A DNA stretch of 39,537 bases from Saccoglossus kowalevskii (Eukaryota; Hemichordata; Enteropneusta; Harrimaniidae), in contig NW_003123908.1 in the NCBI RefSeq assembly GCF_000003605.2, positions 130,694 to 170,230 of the forward strand, in the 5' to 3' direction. The position numbers and the translations under genes are program-made. Below are positions 20,690 through 32,828 of the stretch, one piece after another. The stretch's first letter is position 1, and each line of letters opens with the position of its first letter. The notes under the pieces are model-generated. The model had not been told where the DNA came from. It ran no database searches and was given only the letters and a program-made list of their open reading frames with translations.

Positions 20690-23600
20690 ATGTGGATTAT
20701 ACGCAAATTTCTTGGATGTATTCTGTTGCTGGGAGGATTCGGTAAGGTTGATGTGTTTTTTTATCCTTGATTTCCACTTTTATTCGTTGCCAAACCCCAT
20801 TGTCACATAAAACGGGACTGACAGACGAAATTGTCAAACCATAAGTTGAATGGGGTCAAAAGGTCGAAGTAAAGGTGACTCGAGCGATTCTCCGTCTGGA
20901 TTTTAAAGTCGAATTTTGCTGATAAACGCAAAACGTCCCTGCTCTGAATCAACTTTATTCTACCCGTTTTATTTTATTTCTGTGTTAACGCAATGGTAGA
21001 TGTTGCTTGTGGTTGTATGGTAAATGGGGGGAATTCTGGTCACCGAAAGATTCAGACTGTCAAACGCCTTTATATTTAAATGAGAACAAGCGGCACACAT
21101 TGGAAATGCACAATGGCCCTGTCTAGACGGTGGCGTTAATACTAGTATTTAGAATTATCGGAAGCGTTGTCATCGAACTACGCCGAGTATGGGGTTTAAA
21201 ACAAAACTAACAATCTGATTAAATTAAATTATTGGAGATAAATAATTCTAGGAAGTATTATGGTAATAAAAAATTGTTTCTGTACTACACTTAGAAGAGT
21301 AGATTGCCACGTATCTGAGTTTAGTAGAAGTTTGACATTATTTTATTTTTTGAACTATATGTCCATCTGTTGTTCTGTGAGAAATGTACATGTTCTGCAA
21401 ACTCAGTTTCCGGTTTTTTTTCATATGTTCCCGTCTAATATACTTTGTTTATTTAGTATTTTGTTATGCATGTACTATTAAATAATTTGACATCTGTTTA
21501 TTTATTGATTTTATTTGTGCTTAACTATGTTGTGTCTACAGTGGTTTTGGTTTTGGGTCTGCATTATTATAAATCCTACATTTATTAAATATTTTCTAAC
21601 ATTTTCAAATACTAAGTACACGAATGCGACACTGCACATCTATGCTCAATTTTCGTAAATATATAAAATTTAAAATGGTGTATGGTTTTTATGAGTACTG
21701 ATGCACAAGAACCACAGTTTAAACAGTTAGCATGTTAGTTATAATTAGGAATTTAAAATGATTGTTGAATTCGTAAAAAATCTTGTCTGGTTTTTTACTG
21801 TCTATTTAAGGTATCTATTTCAAAATGATATAACTAGGCCAACCATGAATGTTGTTTCATCTTGTCTTGATAAGTGTTGGCTTTGGGGGCCACTGTTGTG
21901 CCAACTTACTGCTTGATCTGACCTTTTATACCAACCAACTGTTACCTGTATGATTTGGAAAAATCATTATTTTACAAAAAATATTTCTGGAAAATAAATG
22001 TCAAAAAAGTTGGTACATGTTTAATTAAATCTGGTTTGGGATTATTAATGCAGGATGTATTATCAGTTTCATTGGACTACAGGTAAATTTTTGTTCATAC
22101 AATCTGTTCATGTCCCTTACCCCCCAATACTGTTGGTTCATGTCTCTTGCCTCCCCCATTAGAATCAGTTCCTGTCTATTGGTGCCATACAGCATGTTCT
22201 TGTCCTTTGCCCCTTCCATACCATCAAATCAGTTTCTGTCCCTTACCCCCAATACAATTGGTTTCTGTCCCTTGCCCCAAATAAAATCCGTTTCAGTCCC
22301 TTGTCAGTATGTTCTTGTCTTTTGTCTCGTATGCAATCAAATCCGTTTCTGTCCATTACCCCCAATACAACCAGCTCCTGTCCCTTGTTAAAAGACGAAC
22401 AGACAACTATAATATAATAATTCCCATTATAAATATAATTTTTATTTTTTATGTTAAGCATCCAACTTTCTTCAGTAGAGGGTAATAAATTAATCACTTA
22501 TAAGGAGTGTATGAAATCTAGATGTGAATAATGTCAACAAAATAAGCTGGTACCATTAACATGTGCATCACCACAATAAATTACTGCTTCAAGTCGTACA
22601 GTAAAAATTGTTCCACAGATCTGGGCTGCTAAATACCGATTTGCATTAATTTGCATATCAGGTGTAATATATTTGCATAGTGGCTATGATATGTTTGCTT
22701 AGTCTCTATTGTATACTTTCATATGACTATATTACAACTTTTAGTATGATATATAATTAGCATATCACATAATTTTGTTAATAATTATTTAATGCTACAT
22801 TTTAATGAGGAAATAAATGGTTGCAGACGCAGATATACATGTATCTGAAAAAAAAATATCAATAACTCATGCTGTATTTTTTGCCATTAGTTCATTCCTT
22901 ATATGTATGAGAATGAACAGGAACTGGTAAGAAGCTTACCAATGACAGTATTGAGCTACATCTGATTCTAGATGATAGATTTTTTTCTCCTTGACCCTGT
23001 GTTTGTTTGCCATTCATGTATTCAATGTTATAGCAGCTGCGATTTTGTGATTTCATTTTTACGTTAACTATGACAAGACTGGTGAAAGCACCTCCTACTA
23101 GTCAATAAATCTTGTTTGACCTGTCCTTTTAAATGGTGAGTCAGACTGTGATTATCAAACAGTAATGGCTGACTCAGTGCGTGTTTTAGATTCACTTTCT
23201 CCCATGCTGATTCTCTTTCTAATACTACTTCCTTTATTGATGTAGATCTCTATGTACGATACATTTTTATCATATTTGTGGAGTAATATTTTTTACTTGC
23301 AATCAATGGCATCATTTGAAGTAAAATCTCAAAATGGCTACCATAAAACGTACCAACCGTAACACTTGGACTTCGACGTTTCTCATGGTTGCAGTTTTAT
23401 GTTATCTCTTAACATTTTCATTATCAAAGATATTTGCATGCATTATTCAAAGTTGTGCATATTGAAATTGCATTATTCTAACTTATATACACTGTAACCT
23501 GAGCCATGGTTAATTTATCTCACCCATTCAAATTCTGTTATCAATTATGTAATTGTGGTCAACCAATCAAAACTTTGAGATTTGTAGTAGCAATTAATAT

Positions 23601-25303
23601 GCACTTTGAGAAATATCAGTTCTCATAATATCACATTTATTTCTCTGGTATTAGCCTTGAATATCCTCATATATATAAAACCGTGTGATGTTCGTTATTG
23701 AAACATCACATTCTCATTCGTCTCTTGGTACCACATGCAGCGGTGATATCATACAACTGGCCAGTACCTGAAACGAAAGCACAAGCATACAAAAACAAGA
23801 TTGTGCTTGACTCAGCCCTATTCAATTTTTCCCCACATGTGTAGGGATTGTTTAAACAACAAACCCTCCATAATTTATTCACATTAAGAAATGCATGGTA
23901 TTTTCATCTAGAAAGCTACTTAATATGTTTTCACATGTTGTTTGCTCCTACCACACTGTTGATTTTCTCCATCTCGTGCTACATGTATATATTAAATTTT
24001 TCAACATTTTGTGATATTACTAGTAGTTTAGCGATTAGCGGCTTCAGTGGTAAGTGGCTTTCGTAAAGTGTAGGGCTTTGTCATAGCAACTGGTGCATTC
24101 ATTGGAGTTGAGAATTAGTGTTTTGTGTGTCATGAACAACTGGTGTTAATATACCAGTAGGAATACCATCCTTAGGAGCTGTTAAATTGTTCTTTATGCA
24201 TGATGTATGCAGTTTATCTGGCAGGAGTTCCTAAATAAGACCTGTGCTATTTATTCTAAATACATGTATACAATGTATGTTACCCGGTAATACTAATATG
24301 AATAGAAATGCCACTTATACATTGCATGGTTAACTGCAAAACAACAACAGCAATGGGATATACAGTAGTGTGTAATCCAATCTGAGAAAACTGCATCCAT
24401 ATTTCAATTGGTGGGTTGAAAAGTGAAAATGAAATGGATGACAAATATATAAAGATAGTTTATAATTGTTAATGTTTTGTTTTTAAATGACAAAACATGG
24501 CATACTCAGAGGTTAATTGCAGTAAGGATGTTGCCGTAGTGTAATGCATAATTTGATTAAAAGTAGACTTACTGAAATGTGAGTTTATAACTTATGGAAT
24601 GATCAGCATTTAAATATTAATACATTAACATGCATACAAAGTATATAAGATATGTAATTATATGCATAAATGTTATACACTAAATGAGGAATGTAGAGAG
24701 ATTGTGGTTGGCGTCTTTCGTGTTCAGTGTTATTCACGAAAATATTTGTTCACAATTTTATAAACTAGCTTGGAAATTCCTACCACCAATTAGATATAGT
24801 TTCACTGTATTTTGACTAATTGTTAATATGTGCACTTTGATTGCATATTTTAATACATATACATTCCAAATATTTACCATATAACATGGACAAAAGAAAG
24901 CATTATTTTCCATGGCATAGCATTTTACTCTATCTATGTACCTTCATGTGGTAATCCTAATAAATGAGTTTTAAAGTTCACAACAGGCAGGGGTCCATGG
25001 GAGCTGTAGGATTTTTAAAAACAAATATTGTATTTACTGACATTTATTTTATATTTACATTTTCATGTATACCATGGTGTTCATAGTATTAATTTTTTTA
25101 CTTATTCACAGTGTAGTGTGCTTGGCAGTATTCTTATGACCAAATTGGTATATTATTTTATCTCTCTAGTTTATCGTATCCAGGACTTCTGTGTTCTCCA
25201 GCATAAATATCAGATTGTTCGGAAGCTAACAACGAACTTGAAACAAAAGAAACCGTCCGACAAAAATGACCTGTTTCCTTGGAAATCAGGGAAGCGTTTC
25301 TAA
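20690..25303 (+). CDS. Small secreted or membrane protein, two exons, unnamed
   Basis: Exon 1 is 20690-20741: 17 codons plus one base, with A at -3 of the ATG and donor gtaagg. Exon 2 is 25170-25303: polypyrimidine acceptor tatctctctag, then two bases and 43 codons to TAA. The split GTT codon joins them in frame, giving 61 residues. MWIIRKFLGCILLLGGF is a basic start plus a hydrophobic core, typical of a signal peptide or signal anchor. Exon 2 codes a hydrophilic, lysine-rich chain with two cysteine- and histidine-containing segments (DFCVLQHKYQ) and ends FPWKSGKRF. Gly-Lys-Arg near the end resembles a peptide amidation and cleavage site, so a neuropeptide-like precursor is one option; a short type II membrane protein is another. 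The TATA box upstream and AATAAA at 25444 bracket it. I do not recognise a family. Extra in-frame exons in the 4.4-kb intron are not excluded. Confidence 0.5.
22095..22385. repeat. Degenerate ~30-bp minisatellite
   Basis: About ten imperfect direct units around ttctgtcccttgcccc-caatacaat, for example near 22108, 22226, 22258 and 22337. It is strongly pyrimidine-rich on the plus strand. Frames of 64-93 codons on both strands are products of the repeat. Confidence 0.75.
22639..22678. promoter_or_regulatory. Cluster of three octamer (POU) motifs
   Basis: ATTTGCAT occurs exactly at 22639-22646, 22649-22656 and 22671-22678; the first two are 10 bases apart, one helical turn. ATTTGCAT (ATGCAAAT) is the classical POU/Oct site. 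Enhancer function is inferred. Confidence 0.35.
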
Positions 25304-25443
25304 GTGAAAAGTGTTGAGGTCAAAAATGACTGATTTTCACCCAATTGTCTATGTTTTTTTGGTTATGTCATTAATTCAGCCCAGCGGTTAGATTCATTTA
25401 TTAGAGGTGCCCTTTGAACAAAGATTTGGGACATGAATCATGA

Positions 25444-25449
25444 AATAAA
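25444..25449 (+). terminator. Poly(A) signal of the small gene
   Basis: AATAAA 141 bases after the TAA of exon 2, a normal distance for a compact 3' UTR. Confidence 0.45.
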
Positions 25450-25469
25450 CATGGCGACAAATGTCAAAA

Positions 25470-26689
25470 CATTGTTATGCTAATTACGTTGGCCATTTGC
25501 AAAACATGTAGTTTTTGAATTTCCAAAAGATTACCAGGAAGATTCCAGGGATGACAGTTATGACCACCAAAATGTAATGGAAAGCAAACAAGTGAAGCAT
25601 AAAAAAATGTTTAAAATCGTAGCATAAAGCTACGGGACTTAACCATTGTTTACCCTTGAAGGGAACTGAAATTATTCGATTTGGAGGGTGTCGTAATAAG
25701 CAGGGATGAAAACCGTATTTATGCTATGAAAAAGAAAAGACCTTGAATGTCATTTAGCGCAAAGTAATTTTGTTGTTTGATTGCCTAAGCTATTAGATTC
25801 ATGTGCTGCAAGTTAGAGAGTGCACATACCTAATCGGCCGTCCCTCGGCAAATGATTTAGCCCAGGCACTATTCATTTTTATGCAATATGGTGGGAAGTC
25901 TGAATTACTAAACGAAGTATAATATTACAGAGTTGAAATATCCAGTTGAGTAATAAACATCTTAGTTACATGTGTTCCTTCTCCAGTGCATGATTCTTCT
26001 CTCGGATTTGGTGACCACTACTCACTTTGTTCACTCTACCTTGAGAAGTTAGTTCTCAGCTTACAGCCATATTGAGTAAGGAGTAGGGTACGTGTATACA
26101 TGTATATGGCATGATACTGTGTAAGGCGATGCTCAAGCAGTGCCTAGACCCTTCTTTGAATCCAATATCGCACTGTCAAGGATTCATTATTTTTGTTATG
26201 AATTACCACCATTGAACAAATTTTGTTAAATTTGGGTGCTACATTGTACAACGTATTTGTAGAAATGAATTTACATGTGATAATATAAAGCTACAGTTGT
26301 ATGACATCATAAAAACCTGATAGTGGTATGTGATTTAAACATGTACCTTGTATTGATAGGCAGTGTGATGTTCTTTATTCTTTAATTATCAAATATTTGT
26401 ATAAATCATATTATTATAAGTCTGTAATCGTAACGTCATAAATTACAGTGTGCCGTAAGTTTGCAATATTGCACTGGGTATTGTCATCCTACCATATTAG
26501 GAATGTGAATTCCAAATATGGAACGATTACATAGATAAGCATCCTCTAATAATAAAAACAAACATGGCTGCCCCCAAGGTTTGACTGTACCCCACACGAA
26601 GAAGTTTGCTGATTCTTTTCTAAACTTTTTGAATTTTGGCATTCCTATGATGTATCATTGGGAAGAAAAGATGTATATTAATTAAAATA
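25470..26689. other. Intergenic, nothing recognised
   Basis: AT-rich. One short perfect hairpin, cgtagc-ataaa-gctacg, lies near 25619-25635. No gene or family repeat is seen. Confidence 0.5.
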
Positions 26690-26812
26690 AGGTTATTACG
26701 AGTATGCACTCAGACAGTATGTGGTCGCATCGACCTCCAATGTGCGTCGGTCGATATCGCTGTTGTACTGTCTTGTCTTCGTGCATACTTTGCAGTATCC
26801 TCGTAATAACCT
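26690..26812. mobile_element. Palindromic MITE-like hairpin
   Basis: A 123-base imperfect palindrome. AGGTTATTACGAG...TATGCAC at the left pairs with GTGCATA...CTCGTAATAACCT at the right; the stem continues through gacagta/tactgtc and tcgacc/ggtcga toward the centre. It is GC-richer than its flanks. No second copy in the window. Confidence 0.65.
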
Positions 26813-27031
26813 CATATTATAATCAGAAATAATGCATGATTTTCTCGTGTATTGATTTTTACAATTTACATATTTGTTTTTGATGGTGACAGCTTTCCTG
26901 GAAGCAAGGTGGTGCAAACAAGGTGATACCTGTGACCAAGTTAAATAGGTGTTTTATAGTGTATTGCTATCAATTGAATTGAAAACAAAATTATTGGTTG
27001 TGTTTGTTTTTAAGATAATAAAAAACGAAAG

Positions 27032-27455
27032 CTGTTTCCTGTTTCATATTGTTCTCTTTGATGGTTTCCATGACACCTGGTGATGACAAAAAGATTAAAT
27101 TTGCCCAGTCTGAAAATCTGTGTTATTAACTCTTGTTATTTCTCAGAAAATAAATTTTTATTTAAAAAATTGTTTATAAAGACTTGTACAGGCAATTTGG
27201 TCAGTTTAGCTCATATTTAGCACTGAAATACTAGAGTTCTTACATTATGGTGGTTAATTGAAGGGTTAAACACAACAAAGGTATATTTGGCATATTTGTT
27301 AGGCAATGAATTGTGGTTGTCATGGTAATAGTAGAGTTCAGGTGTTATCAATTTTGAAAATTAGATAAGCTTATAGCAAACTGAATTAAATATATTTGTG
27401 AAAACCGTTGAATAATAAATGCAGATGACTGCTGTCCAGACTGATACATGAATAG
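27032..27455 (+). repeat. Duplicated 420-bp block, copy 1
   Basis: It matches 32363-32783 in direct orientation. The last 200 bases (from tatggtggttaattgaaggg to gactgatacatgaata) are almost identical; the first part has several indels. It contains gtttccatgacacc (27064) and gttgtcatggtaat (27316), both resembling RFX X-box sites. No coding frame is shared. Confidence 0.85.
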
Positions 27456-27459
27456 TTTA

Positions 27460-28007
27460 TAAATAAAATGCAACACCTCAGTATTGTCAATCTCAATGAC
27501 TGATACGTATGGAAGGTGTGGACAAAGAAAGTTTCCCAGTTTCAAATCATTTTATTTTTGTGATAAAAATTTAAATAAACATATATTCTTCTTTTCACTG
27601 CATTATTAAAAATTATTTGATGGAAAATATTGACATTTTCGACAGTAGGTGATATTGAACATGATATTTTTAATTAATATATTGTAGCACCTGCTTTGTT
27701 GTAGCCTTTATTATACATAATTATTACCGGGGGTATACATGTACTAGTTTCTTGCAGCAAATCAAAAACTTTAAAATGCAAGATTGGTTTTTATAAAGAC
27801 TTGTCCAGGAGTGCTATATATTATGCAAGTGCTGAGAAACCAGAATCTGCTGCAATTTTCATGTCTTACTTTTCTGTGTAACCAATATGGGTCATGTGTA
27901 ATGCCTTTTATTTGGTCATTTCTGTTTGTGCTTTTCAAACAAATCAAACAGCTTCAGCTTGCATATAAATGAGCTAATTTGCATATTTAGTTGATGGTAA
28001 CTTTATT
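27460..28007. other. Intergenic, nothing recognised
   Basis: AT-rich sequence with a 62-codon open frame (27784-27972) that lacks any family or splice support. Confidence 0.5.
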
Positions 28008-29195
28008 AGTTCCCGTTCGGACGAAGTCCGAAAACGGGGACTTATAATTCGGCCTCCGTGCATCTGTGCATCTGTCCGGAGTCATATCTCAGAATCCCTT
28101 GGACCGATTCCGTTCATTCTTTGCATGTGCTTGTACTTTATGTGGGACATATGCACATTCAGTGGTTTAGCGATTCAATTTAAAATGGCCGACTGGCAGC
28201 CATCTTGTTTTTTGAAAATGTTGTATTTTGGACATGCTTTGTCAGTTTTCATTCAAACTTGGTACATAGATTATACACGTTAGGATACATGTCCATGACG
28301 ATATATTTCATAATTGGATCAAAGATGGCCGACTGGCAGCCATCTTGTTTTTTGAAAATGTCGTATTTTGAACATGCTTTGTCAGTTTTCATTCAACTTT
28401 AGTACATAGATCATACATGTTAGGATACATGTCCCCGACCGTCCATGAGTTCCTGAGTCTGTCAGTCCATCTGTCTGTTCGTCCGTCCGTCCGTGCGTGC
28501 GTCAGTATGTCCAGAGATATATTTCAGAATCCTGTGTACCGATTCCGTTCATTCTTTGCATGTGCCTAATACTTTTTGTGGGATATATGCACATACAGTG
28601 GTTTAGTGATTCGATTCAAAATGGCCGACTGGCAGCCATCTTTTTTTTGAAAATGTTGTATTTTGGACATGCTTTGTCAGTTGTCATTCAAACTTGCTAC
28701 ATAGATTATACATGTTAGGATACATGTCCATGACGATTTATTTTAGTAGGTTGACGGGCGGGCATTTTTTTTTTATGCGGTATCTTGGACGTGCTCTGTC
28801 AGTTTTCATTCAAATTTGGCACATACATGTACTTTATACATGTTAGGATGCATGTCCATGAAAATTTGTTTCAAAATCTGGTCAAGGATGGCCGATTGAC
28901 AGCCATCTGACTTTTTGGCCTTACTACTATATTTCCACAATTTATGTACCATTTTTATTCATATTTGGCACATACATCATACATATCAGTGTGTTTCATA
29001 TTCAGATCAAAGATGGCCGAATAACGGCTGTTTTTATTTTTGGCCATATTACTACTACACGGAACACGTGTTTTGATGTAAATAAAAAATCTGTTGTATA
29101 CGCCACTTGGAACTCCAGTTTCAAGGACACGCTCGCGACAACCCCTCCGCTTGAATATGACGAGCACAAAGAGAACTTAACAATGACTTGTTTTT
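28008..29195 (+). repeat. Hairpin-headed dispersed repeat, copy 2
   Basis: About 1.19 kb, collinear with 3486-4608. The head (28008-28042) is a better hairpin here: cccgttcggac-gaa-gtccgaaaacgggg. Inner units again carry atggccgactggcagccatc. It keeps about 100 bases near 29020-29120 that copy 1 lacks. Both copies end around caatgacttgtttt. No transposase is recognised. Confidence 0.85.
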
Positions 29196-29308
29196 ACATC
29201 TCTTTTACTATTTTATGTGATTAATTCGACATAATTAATAACGTTTTTTTGCAATTATTTCAAAAGTTAATTATTCATAATTTGGAATATTGTCAATATC
29301 TGACATCA

Positions 29309-29500
29309 TACTGTAGAATACATATTTTTGCTATTTAAGCTGAAGGGTTGATTCAGTGAAAATAAAATCCAGCGAATGCACCTTTTTTCCTATAGATCAC
29401 ATTGAACATTTTTCAAATCAGTGAAAATAAAACATACAAAACACCTAAAAAAGCCTTTGGGCAAAAAATAATTCCAGCTAAAATAAAGTATTTTACAGTA
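29309..29500 (+). mobile_element. TA-flanked MITE, copy a
   Basis: 192 bases from TACTGTAGAATAC to AAAGTATTTTACAGTA. The interior ctgaagggttgattcagtgaaaa and ttttttcctata match the copies at 30527 and 38067. The ends read as TA plus CTGTA inverted termini. Confidence 0.8.
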
Positions 29501-30526
29501 CATTGTATGCCTCTGAATTCTGGTCTTTGCCTCACAAGAGTTATTTATAAGCATTCTTTTATTTCAGTGTATTTACACTGAGCAAATATGTATCTACAAA
29601 ATATTATTATATGTTAATTATTTGAGGAAACCTGAATCAGCCATCCATTTGTACATGTAACTTCAGATCTCAACAGTATTGAAGCTAATATTTTGTTTGT
29701 GTTTTTTTCGTTTGACCTCAGTGGGTTCATTGCATTTGACCATAATTGGAAAACCATAGAAATAATCCATATAACATTCCATCTAACCTACTGGTAGTAC
29801 CCGTATATGCAGTAGTTTTTGAAATTTTGGCCTACATAGTGATGATTATTAAAATATTAAAAATATTGTGTTCACTTTATGAAAGATGATTTTCAAGATA
29901 TTGGTCATTTCAAATTTATCAGTCAACTGATACTACAATTCCATCATTCTTGTCTGTTGTTAATTAATATTTTTTTTTGAATAATCAAAATATATTTTGT
30001 AGTAACGTCATAAAAACTAGAACATCACCATGCGTCATTCTTTTGTACTCGTATATATTTTGGCTTGCCATAAAATGTTGAAAGTGACCTAAAATTTTCA
30101 ATAATATGTTCATTTAACCATTCTTCTTTTCTTGGTCAGTTAATCTGTATAAAAATAATTCATTTTTTTTTAGATTGGTGAAATTTCTCTTGGGTAAATG
30201 TCTGAGTGTAAATGCGTCATAGAAATGTAAAAATAAAATGGCCGACCTTCTTGCATAATGATTTTAACGTCTACGCATCCACTGACATGAAGGTTTTTAT
30301 TGTTACCCGGTAACTGAAAATGTTAACTAGCAATTATTAAAATAATAGAGCTTTAAGACTCCAACATTACCTTGTTGTCATTTGGATTTAATTAATAAAG
30401 TGAAATTATATTCAAATTTTTTACATGTAAATAGCATTGTAATTTACAGATTTGCTGTTATCAGCGAAAACAAAATAAGGTGTATGATAGAGACCTCATT
30501 ATAATCCAGTTCAGTTATACGTTGAT

Positions 30527-30719
30527 TACTGTAAAATACTTTATTTTTGCTGTAATTAATTTTTGTATAGAATTTATTTTCACTGATTTCTGACGAGTTG
30601 AATGTAAAATATAGGAAAAAAGGTATATTAGCTGGATTTTATTTTCATTGAATCATTCCTTCAGCGAAAATAGCAAAAAATAAATCCCGGCGGAAATAAA
30701 GTATTTTTTTTTTACAGTA
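30527..30719 (-). mobile_element. TA-flanked MITE, copy b
   Basis: 193 bases, inverted relative to the other two copies: TACTGTAAAATACTTTATTT at the left and AAATAAAGTA...TTTACAGTA at the right. The interior holds the complement of the gaatgattcagtg block. Confidence 0.78.
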
Positions 30720-31054
30720 TGTGGTAGTCCAATTCATACGGTTAGATACACTTTATTAGTGTTGGTCATTGGGCAGTGTGTATTTTGAATAAAGGATCTA
30801 CTTGAGGGGGTAGCTTTATGTACACTATTTAGATTGTCATTGTCAATGTTTGAGTGGCTTCACTATCATCCATACAAGTAGTATGGACAGACAAAAAGGA
30901 TTACCAGTACTTGTTATTTTGAATTGCCAATGTTGGATCACTCATAGACCTAAATATATTTTAATGTCTATGGATCACTGTATTTTAACTTGAGGATTGG
31001 ATGAGGGAAGATTCTGAGTTTCCAAATTTACTTTTCAGGGAAAAAAAGAGATTA

Positions 31055-31250
31055 AATGTTTAATGTTTGCGCTTTATGGAGGAGGACTGTTTGCATTGTG
31101 TGGAGGGGGACTGTTTGCAATTGTTTGAAGGGGGACTGTTTGCAATTGTTTGAAGGGGGCTGTTTGCATTTTGTAGAGGGGTACTGTTTGCATTGTGTGG
31201 AGGCAGAAGACTGTTGGCATTGTTTTAAGGGGGTGTTTGCTTTTGTGGAG
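31055..31250. repeat. ~25-bp minisatellite
   Basis: About seven direct units of ggggactgtttgcaattgtttgaag with length variation, including one longer unit with a gaggcagaag insert. The plus-strand translation is a repetitive Cys/Trp-rich string; I attribute it to the repeat. Confidence 0.8.
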
Positions 31251-31258
31251 AGAATGTT

Positions 31259-31699
31259 GTGTCAGAGAGACTCGTGCAGGGAAGGGGGCAGTTTTTATTG
31301 AGGAGATGGACTGTCGGTGTTCATTATGGAAACTATTTGCACATCCAATACTTCATGAGACTATGCCAATACACAAGTCAATTTAAGGAGCATGTCTGCA
31401 ACATCTGTCCTGATCAGATCAGATCAGTATTAGTAATTTCCTGGTCAAAATGGACAGCGTTCCTAGAGAATGTTTCTGTCAAAGTCATATATGTTTGTCC
31501 ACATGACATCATCATTGAAGTTGAAAGTGCTTATGATGTCGACAAAGATGGCAACATTCTTAGGATTCTTGTAAAAAAAATTTATGTCGTGAAAATTTCA
31601 ATTTTCATATTAAAAAAAAATGTTAAATGGTGTTCTGCAAAAAGAAAAGAACAGTTTGTACCACTTCATATTGTAGTGAGAGAGATTTGTTCAGAGTAA
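31259..31699 (+). other. 146-codon open frame, unrecognised
   Basis: The longest open frame outside repeats, overlapping the end of the minisatellite. Its second half reads mixed hydrophobic and charged (HDIIIEVESAYDVDKDGNIL), but I recognise no domain. There is no clear acceptor or promoter before it. It may be chance or a decayed exon. Confidence 0.2.
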
Positions 31700-32326
31700 C
31701 GTTTTAAATCGATATAAGAATTTCCTGACATTGACATACATGTACATAGTTAGTAATTTAGCTGAATAATAACCCTTTTCAAGGTACATGTGGTAGCAAA
31801 TTTGTATTTTTAAGGGAGATGGTGTTTTACTTTGTGAGTCGTTAAATACAAGTTGTTTATGTTCAGCACTTGACACCAGTAATGTCAGGATTGTTGTACC
31901 AAACTCATGATCGATACGTACAGAATTTGAATTCGACCTGCGGTTGAAAATAAAAATGGGTACTACACGACACGTATCCTGGTTATAGCGTACAAAGGAC
32001 GCATTGGGAAGGCAAAAGCTCGCCAACAATATTCATTCAATTATAAATGCTATTTGGGGAAAGGTACCAAGTAGTGTTAGTTGCTGGCTTGGTATGAAAC
32101 AGTACCTGTGTTTATTTCATCTAGTACATAAATGTGTCGAAGGGCAGTTATTTTAAACATTTCCTTCATTTATTATCCTATCTTCTACTACTGGTAAATG
32201 TTTGATGGTGATTTAGATTTCAACAGTAATTTACTTCAGACCTAGAAGTCAACTTTAGTATTGAGTATGTTTTGTATGAAATATTCTGACAGCATACAAA
32301 AAGTTCATGATTTTCGGTTTTATAAT
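31700..32326. other. Intergenic, nothing recognised
   Basis: A 112-codon minus-strand frame (32029-31691) has no family and low-complexity composition. No repeat is seen. Confidence 0.5.
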
Positions 32327-32362
32327 GTTTAAAATTTGGTGTTAAAATAGGGCTTTCACAAA

Positions 32363-32783
32363 CTGTTTCCTGTTTTATATTGTTCTCTTTGATGGTTTCC
32401 ATGACACCTGGGATAACAAAAAGATTAAATTCACCCAGTCTGAAAATCTGTGAACGCAAAAAGTTTATTAACTCTTGTTACTTTTCACAAAATACATTTT
32501 TATTTCAAAAATTGGTAAATTTTTTTAGTTAGCCCATATTTAGCACTGGAATGTTTCAAGTGGAAACACTATGGTGGTTAATTGAAGGGTTAAACACAAA
32601 GTACAAAGGTATTTTTGGCATATTTGTTGGGCAATGAATTGTGGTTGTCATGGTAATAGTAGAGTTCAGGTGTTATTAATTTTGAAAATTAGATAAGCTT
32701 ATAGCAAACTGAATTATATATATTTGTGAAAACCGTTGAATAATAAATGCAGATGACTGCTGTCCAGACTGATACATGAATAT
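32363..32783 (+). repeat. Duplicated 420-bp block, copy 2
   Basis: Direct copy of 27032-27455. X-box-like sites are kept at 32395 and 32644. The block is bracketed by a near-identical 38-42 base direct repeat (32327-32368 and 32793-32830, aaaattt-gtgttaaaatag...cacaaactgttt). Confidence 0.85.
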
Positions 32784-32828
32784 ATAATATTTAAAAATTT
32801 GTGTTAAAATAGCTTTTTCACAAACTGT

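Larger units (their letters stand above)
20742..25169 (+). other. Intron of the small gene
   Basis: 4,428 bases, AT-rich. It holds the degenerate minisatellite at 22095-22385 and three POU-type octamers at 22639-22678. A second TATA-like site, atatataaaa, lies near 23672-23681 before a 27-codon frame that I do not call. No repeat family from elsewhere in the window is obvious. Confidence 0.45.

Noticed and set aside
23672-23773. TATA-like site with a 27-codon frame
   Set aside because: The frame ends quickly, has no donor, and TATA-like words are common in this AT-rich intron.
31691-32029. 112-codon minus-strand frame
   Set aside because: No domain, no splice or promoter context; its length is within chance for 39 kb read in six frames.
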